This document shows positions 59,708 through 64,000 of a DNA stretch of 64,000 bases, piece after piece. The notes under the pieces are model-generated. The model was not told the origin of the DNA. It did no database searches and saw nothing but the letters and a program-made list of their open reading frames with translations. The stretch spans positions 62,001 to 126,000 of the forward strand of contig CAUQMS010000005.1 in the NCBI GenBank assembly GCA_963519305.1, written 5' to 3'. Position numbers and translations under genes: made by a program. Source of the DNA: Ewingella sp963519305. Lineage in GTDB: Bacteria; Pseudomonadota; Gammaproteobacteria; Enterobacterales; Enterobacteriaceae. Within the stretch, counting starts at the first letter, position 1. Each line of letters begins with the position of its first letter.

Positions 59708-60523
59708 ATGAGTCAGACATCAAGTTTAAAAGGGCAATGTATTGCTGAAATGCTGGGCACCGGGTTGCTGGTCTTCTTCGGTGTCGGGTGTGTGGCAGCG
59801 CTAAAGGTGGCTGGAGCCAATTTTGGCCAATGGGAAATCAGTGTGATTTGGGGCTTAGGCGTCGCGATGGCTATTTATCTGACCGCCGGAATTTCTGGTG
59901 CGCATCTAAACCCGGCGGTGACGCTGGCATTCTGGTTGTTTGCCTGCTTTGAACAACGCAAAGTATTGCCTTATATCGTGGCTCAGATAGTTGGTGCATT
60001 CTTTGGTGCGGCGCTAGTTTACGGTTTGTATTCCAGCCTGTTTATCGACTATGAACAGGCGCACAATATGGTGCGAGGAGGTATTGAAAGCCTGCAACTG
60101 GCGGGGGTTTTTTCTACCTATCCCAATATCCATCTCGGACTGGTTCAGGCATTCGCAGTGGAAATGGTCATCACTGCTATTATGATGGCGATGATTATGG
60201 CGCTATCTGATGATGGCAATGGGATCCCACGCGGGCCGCTGGCACCGTTGTTAATTGGTTTACTGATTGCGGTTATTGGTGCATCCATGGGGCCGTTAAC
60301 CGGCTTTGCCCTGAATCCTGCGCGCGACCTGGGCCCGAAAATCTTTGCTGCGCTTGCCGGCTGGGGAAAAGTAGCCTTTACCGGTGGATTCAATATCCCT
60401 TATTTCCTTGTCCCGCTCTGCGCACCTGTTGTCGGTGCTTTGCTCGGAGCATGGCTCTACCGTCAACTAGTGTCGCCTCATCTTCCTTGCGAAAAACCTG
60501 CGGCGGTTACTGAGCGTCAGTAG
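59708..60523 (+). CDS. glpF: Aquaglyceroporin / glycerol facilitator
   Basis: A 271-residue MIP-family channel. Six membrane segments and two half-helices are present, with the NPA motifs GAHLNPAVTLAFW near residue 65 and FALNPARDLGPK near 205. The Asp after the second NPA (NPARD) is the glycerol-type marker. It follows the reactivase by 45 bp as the last gene of the dhaB operon and gives glycerol entry for the regulon. Confidence 0.93.
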   Translation: MSQTSSLKGQCIAEMLGTGLLVFFGVGCVAALKVAGANFGQWEISVIWGLGVAMAIYLTAGISGAHLNPAVTLAFWLFACFEQRKVLPYIVAQIVGAFFGAALVYGLYSSLFIDYEQAHNMVRGGIESLQLAGVFSTYPNIHLGLVQAFAVEMVITAIMMAMIMALSDDGNGIPRGPLAPLLIGLLIAVIGASMGPLTGFALNPARDLGPKIFAALAGWGKVAFTGGFNIPYFLVPLCAPVVGALLGAWLYRQLVSPHLPCEKPAAVTERQ

Positions 60524-60538
60524 GTTAAGCCGGATAAT

Positions 60539-60566
60539 AAAATCCACGCAAATGCGTGGATTTTTT
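60539..60566 (+). terminator. Rho-independent terminator of the dhaB-glpF operon
   Basis: An 11-bp perfect stem (AAAATCCACGC / GCGTGGATTTT) with loop AAAT, then T residues. It lies 15 bp after the glpF stop. Confidence 0.9.
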
Positions 60567-61090
60567 ACTATCACCCCTAAACCCCTTCTTGGGGAGGTGG
60601 TGATTGATTCTGTAAGGCTTAGAGCCTGAAGAAAGCCAATGCCGTTTTTCCTTACTCATCACAAGTAAAAGGAGGCACACCAACATGTGCCTTTACAGAA
60701 GTTGATCACCTCATGTTCATTGTTTAACATTAACAGGATTTAGAAGTGTCTTGAATTAATGATCCATTTATGGACGCCCCGGGTAATGCAAGAAATGGTT
60801 CGATACGGTTTGCGACCATATATCCGGCGTCATCAGTAGGTTTAATTACCGGTGCTATGATGCCATTTGAACTCTGTTTCTTTATCACTACACCGGTATA
60901 AAATTACCTAGCATCACTTCAGGCTGTTACAGGGACGGCAAAGTAAATTGTAAGGTGTAGGGCTTTGTCGCATTAACACTGATATATGAGCAAAAATCGC
61001 GCTGCCGATTTTTCAAGCAGCCAACAAGCAAACTGTCCTACCATAATTATAGATACGACATCTTCCCTTGGTTCGGAAGAAATTCGTCAG
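60567..61090. other. Intergenic interval with a possible small-ORF remnant
   Basis: About 520 bp between glpF and the LacI-type gene. A 43-codon frame at 60,770-60,901 (+) ends in a hydrophobic stretch (GLITGAMMPFELCFFITTPV) with no ribosome site; it looks like a decayed membrane-protein tail. Nothing else is recognisable. Confidence 0.4.
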
Positions 61091-62086
61091 TTAAATTGTC
61101 GCGCCTTCATACACCTGATAACCCATATCGACGGTAGAAGGGATATCGACATCATTTTTCAGCTTGCTTATCAGCATGCTGGCCGCTGTTCGGCCAATGT
61201 GAAATCGCGGAGTAATGATAGTTGAGAGGTGGTGACGCAGTTGGCGACCAATTTCCAGACCGTGAAAGCCAGCAATAGCCACCTCATCCGGAACCGAAAT
61301 GTTATTTTCTTGGCAAAACATGAGAGCGCCCACAGCAATGTCATCATTGGAACAAAATACGCCGTCCAATTGCGGAAAAGCCTCTAGTGTATCCTTCATC
61401 AGTGTCGAACCGAGGTTTACAGAGGAAATCGACTGAGGATTCACCCGATGTGATTGAAGCCCACGTTGCCTCATCGCTTCGCTATAACCTTGATACCGTT
61501 GTTCATCGCGGGGATCGTTCTTAGAACCAAGGTAAACGATATGTTGGCGCAGACGTTTACGCAGCATCGTGGTTACCATGTCGAAAGCCGCTTGCCGGTT
61601 ATCAAATCCAATCGCCATATCCAGGCGATCACCACTGATATCCATCGTTTCAACAATAGGGATTTTGGCGGCTCGCAGAAACTTCATCGTTCTTTGGGTA
61701 TGAAGTTTCTCAGTCAAAATGATCCCATCGATGTTGTAGGACAGTAGGTTAATAATGACTTCTTCTTCTGACTCTTTGCTGTAGTTGAAATTGGCAATCA
61801 GTGGCTGGTACTTATTGCCAGATGTTACGGATTCTATACCGGCAAGGATATCGGCGAAGATTTGGTTCTGAAAAGACGGAATTAGTACACCAATGGTGAA
61901 GCTCTGAGCATTGAGCTGAATGCCGGGCGCACGCTTAGGCACATAATTTATCTCTTCAATGATGTCAGAAATGGCCTTCGCCGTTTCTTTTGAGACTTTC
62001 TCTGGGGTGCGTATATAGCGGCTGACAGTCATTTTGGTGACACCCGCCAACTCAGCGATGTCTTTTAACGAAATCTTATTATTCAT
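61091..62086 (-). CDS. LacI-family regulator, GntR/IdnR-like
   Basis: A 331-residue LacI-type regulator. The helix-turn-helix is SLKDIAELAGVTKMTVSRYIRTPEKVS at residues 5-31, the hinge VPKRAPGIQLNAQS, and the sensor region IGVLIPSFQNQIFADILAGIE onward to DGVFCSNDDIAVGALMFCQ. It resembles the E. coli GntR/IdnR regulators of gluconate and idonate use. It lies after idnO on the same strand, the place of idnR, but idnT that should lie between them is missing. Confidence 0.85.
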   Translation of the reverse strand: MNNKISLKDIAELAGVTKMTVSRYIRTPEKVSKETAKAISDIIEEINYVPKRAPGIQLNAQSFTIGVLIPSFQNQIFADILAGIESVTSGNKYQPLIANFNYSKESEEEVIINLLSYNIDGIILTEKLHTQRTMKFLRAAKIPIVETMDISGDRLDMAIGFDNRQAAFDMVTTMLRKRLRQHIVYLGSKNDPRDEQRYQGYSEAMRQRGLQSHRVNPQSISSVNLGSTLMKDTLEAFPQLDGVFCSNDDIAVGALMFCQENNISVPDEVAIAGFHGLEIGRQLRHHLSTIITPRFHIGRTAASMLISKLKNDVDIPSTVDMGYQVYEGATI

Positions 62087-62202
62087 TATCTATCCTGCGT
62101 CTCCCGCTAAAAAAGAGCATATTGAGGATGTTTTGCCAAACCTCAACAGCTCTACTGGAAAATTTGCGTACTTGATCGCAGATACCGAATGTTCCTGCGC
62201 TG

Positions 62203-62967
62203 TCAGACTGAGGCGAGCATGCCACCATCTACAAAGAGAACGTGCCCGTTAACAAAATCTGATGCAGTGGATGACAGGAATATTGCGGCCCCGATAAGCT
62301 CTTCTGGCTCACCCCAGCGTGCAGCAGGCGTTCGCTGGCACAACCAGGCCGTAAATTTCTCATCCTCAACTAACGTTTTGGTCATTTCCGTTTTGAAATA
62401 TCCCGGAGCGATGCCATTAACCTGAATATTGTGCCGTGCCAGCTCAACACACATACCTCTGGTCAGCATTTTTACTGCCCCCTTAGAAGCTGCATACGGC
62501 GTTATGTTATCGCGGCCAAGCTCGCTTTGAATGGAGCAAATATTGACGATTTTCCCTGACTTCCTTTCTGTCATGTATCTGGCAACCATCTGGGAAACCA
62601 GGAACACAGCAGTCTGATTAACCGCAATAACGTCATCCCAGTCTTTTTTAGGGAAATCATTGAAAGGATAGCGTCGCTGAATACCTGCGTTGTTCACCAG
62701 CACATCGATTGGCCCAATGTGAGATTCAATGGCTTTAATGCCTTCCTCGACCTGATCACATTGGGTTACATCAAAAGGAGCAGAGAAAGCGGTAATACCC
62801 TGACCAGCGAGTTTTTGAACAGCAATATCTGCTTTTTCACTTTCCCGGTCATTAATCACAATACGCGCACCGCGTTTCCCAAGCCCTGTTGCCAGTAAAA
62901 AACCAATCCCCTGTGCTGAACCGGTAATAAGAATAGTTTTCCCTTTAACGGAAAAAACAGTATCCAT
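62203..62967 (-). CDS. idnO: 5-keto-D-gluconate 5-reductase IdnO
   Basis: A 254-residue SDR almost identical in pattern to E. coli IdnO. The true start is the ATG at 62967, 6 bp after AAGGAG; the ATG at 62973 abuts the ribosome site. Motifs are ILITGSAQGIGFLLATGLGKRGA, DVLVNNAGIQRRYPF, CSIQSELGRDNITPYAASKGAVKML (catalytic Ser, Tyr, Lys) and NGIAPGYFKTEMTK. It reduces 5-ketogluconate to gluconate. An IS3-family element ends 11 bp upstream, cutting it from any idnD. Confidence 0.92.
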   Translation of the reverse strand: MDTVFSVKGKTILITGSAQGIGFLLATGLGKRGARIVINDRESEKADIAVQKLAGQGITAFSAPFDVTQCDQVEEGIKAIESHIGPIDVLVNNAGIQRRYPFNDFPKKDWDDVIAVNQTAVFLVSQMVARYMTERKSGKIVNICSIQSELGRDNITPYAASKGAVKMLTRGMCVELARHNIQVNGIAPGYFKTEMTKTLVEDEKFTAWLCQRTPAARWGEPEELIGAAIFLSSTASDFVNGHVLFVDGGMLASV

Positions 62968-62996
62968 AAACATCTCCTTGAATCGCCACGGATAAT

Positions 62997-63809
62997 CTAG
63001 ACACTTCCGAGCCGTTGATAATACTGGTTTTCATATTCTGTCGGTGACATCTGATCGCTAGAACCATGCCGACGCTTACTGTTATAAAACATTTCGATGT
63101 AATCAAAAATATCACTGCGGGCTTCTTCCCGCGTTCCGTAGATCTTTTTCTTTATCCGTTCTCGTTTCAACAACTGGAAAAAGCTTTCTGCAACCGCATT
63201 ATCATGGCAGTTACCGCGACGGCTCATGCTGCCCTCCAGGCCGTGTGATTTCAGGAACGACTGCCACTCATGGCTTGTGTACTGACTGCCCTGATCCGAA
63301 TGAACCAGCACCTGTTTTTGGGGATTACGCCGCCATACAGCCATCAGCAGTGCATTCAGGACAATGTCCTTTGTCATCCGGGATTGCATGGACCAGCCGA
63401 TAATTTTGCGTGAGAACAGATCAACAACCACGGCAAGATACAGCCAGCCTTCGTGGGTCCTGATATAGGTGATGTCCGTTACCCAACGCTCATCCGGAGC
63501 ATCCGGATTGAACTGTCGCTGGAGCCTGTTGGGCGACACGATACTGGCCTCGCCTTTACGTGCCCGCGGGTTCCGGTATCCGACCTGAGCCTTTATCCCG
63601 ACACGTTTCATCAGTCGCCAGACTCTGTTCACTCCGCACTGTTGCCCGCTGTCCCGCAGATCCAGATGGATTTTGCGATAACCATAGACGCATCCCGATT
63701 CCAGCCAGAACTGTTTAATCTGTCCTGTCAGTCTCAGGTCTGCCTGATGGCGTTGTGAATGCGGCTGCTGAAGCCAGGCGTAAAAACCACTGGGATGAAC
63801 ATCCAGCAC
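62997..63809 (-). CDS. IS3-family transposase OrfB (DDE integrase)
   Basis: About 270 residues from VLDVHPSGFYAWLQQPHSQRHQADL. The DDE residues are in ERWVTDITYIRTHEGWLYLAVVVDLFSRKI, VLVHSDQGSQYTSHEW and GNCHDNAVAESFFQLLKRERI. The frame stays open upstream to a slippery run of A in orfA, so the active protein is probably an OrfAB fusion by -1 frameshift. A different subgroup from the IS at 40,179. Confidence 0.9.
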   Translation of the reverse strand: MLDVHPSGFYAWLQQPHSQRHQADLRLTGQIKQFWLESGCVYGYRKIHLDLRDSGQQCGVNRVWRLMKRVGIKAQVGYRNPRARKGEASIVSPNRLQRQFNPDAPDERWVTDITYIRTHEGWLYLAVVVDLFSRKIIGWSMQSRMTKDIVLNALLMAVWRRNPQKQVLVHSDQGSQYTSHEWQSFLKSHGLEGSMSRRGNCHDNAVAESFFQLLKRERIKKKIYGTREEARSDIFDYIEMFYNSKRRHGSSDQMSPTEYENQYYQRLGSV

Positions 63810-63865
63810 CCGACAGAGCAGGCGAACAGGCCAGCAACAGGTGTTGTCACGGATAAAGGCGTACC

Positions 63866-64000
63866 TCAGTCGGACAGCTTTGCGAAGTACGCCGCGGCTT
63901 TTTTTAATATGTCCCGTTCGTCAGTAACCCGCTTCAACTCCTTCTGGAGTCGGCGGATCTCGGCCTGAGCATCTGACTGTTCTTTATTAGTGGATGAGTC
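63866..64000 (-). CDS. IS3-family transposase OrfA (C-terminal part)
   Basis: The minus strand from the window edge encodes DAQAEIRRLQKELKRVTDERDILKKAAAYFAKLSD, the coiled C-terminal half of an IS3-family OrfA, with stop at 63866. TTAAAAAAAG (near 63,903-63,912) is the slippage site; a -1 shift leads into a frame that joins OrfB without stops. Confidence 0.88.
   Translation of the reverse strand, partial: DSSTNKEQSDAQAEIRRLQKELKRVTDERDILKKAAAYFAKLSD

Larger units (their letters stand above)
62979..64000 (-). mobile_element. IS3-family element, truncated by the window edge
   Basis: The left end is marked by the 5'-TGAATCGCC terminal sequence at 62979, typical of IS3-family ends in enterobacteria. 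OrfB and the C-terminal part of OrfA are present on the minus strand; the other end lies outside. Its end sits directly beside the ribosome site of idnO. Confidence 0.8.

Noticed and set aside
60986..61225. 79-codon plus-strand frame antisense to the LacI-type gene
   Set aside because: It runs into the regulator gene on the other strand and has no domain; treated as a shadow.
1..64000. CRISPR arrays, rRNA genes or retrons
   Set aside because: No regularly spaced direct repeats, rRNA sequence or reverse transcriptase motifs (YxDD context) were seen.

Overview
The window is enterobacterial chromosome. The core genes match Escherichia coli families closely, and most lie at mid-50s % GC by eye. 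The combination of malT-malPQ directly next to malGFE/malK-lamB-malM, a large palindromic intergenic repeat after lamB, and ltn/otn plus dgo sugar-acid clusters suggests a Rahnella/Serratia/Ewingella-type member of Enterobacterales rather than E. coli itself. That assignment is inference; no 16S or other typing gene is present.

Layout. (1) 1-13.5 kb holds a complete maltose/maltodextrin regulon: the start of malT, malPQ, a higBA toxin-antitoxin pair sitting between the two operons, malGFE on the minus strand, and malK-lamB-malM divergent from malE, with MalT boxes and a CRP-like site between malE and malK. (2) 13.6-19.7 kb is a four-carbon sugar-acid (threonate/erythronate) pathway: a DeoR-type regulator, ltnD-otnK-otnC-otnI and a GntP-type permease. 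(3) 19.8-21.1 kb holds an AraC-type regulator and a DUF2000 protein. (4) 21.2-31.5 kb is a D-galactonate-type cluster: dgoR, dgoK, dgoA, an SMP-30 lactonase, a GalP-like symporter, a DgoT-like transporter, an IlvD/Edd dehydratase in place of the usual DgoD, a DapA-family enzyme, an SDR and an RpiB-like protein. (5) A class A acid phosphatase and an AT-rich membrane-anchored orphan end the core.

At 33,180 the 3' half of a tRNA-Ile(CAU) gene marks an integration site. A P4-type tyrosine integrase follows, then an AT-rich satellite-like module: Fic, a small divergent ORF, an unknown gene, AlpA, DUF3987 and an inovirus Gp2-like HUH protein. An IS3-family element has removed the 5' ends of the genes on both sides of it. 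After 1.5 kb of gene-poor sequence comes a complete anaerobic glycerol (dha) regulon (43.5-60.5 kb). It holds an ATP-dependent dihydroxyacetone kinase, the PTS-dependent DhaKLM, glycerol dehydrogenase, the DhaR activator, 1,3-propanediol dehydrogenase, B12-dependent glycerol dehydratase, both reactivase subunits, a cobalamin adenosyltransferase and an aquaglyceroporin. A remnant idn (idonate/5-ketogluconate) locus and a second IS3-family element close the window.

The genes work together as follows. Glycerol enters by the facilitator. The dehydratase and DhaT reduce part of it to 1,3-propanediol, regenerating NAD+, while DhaD and the two DHA kinases send the rest to DHAP. The threonate pathway also ends at DHAP. 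The most striking regulatory signal is a set of six 15-bp palindromes (consensus GTTYCA-N3-TGRAAC). They occur as three pairs, each 31-32 bp apart, and only in front of the dha promoters; they are candidate DhaR operators.
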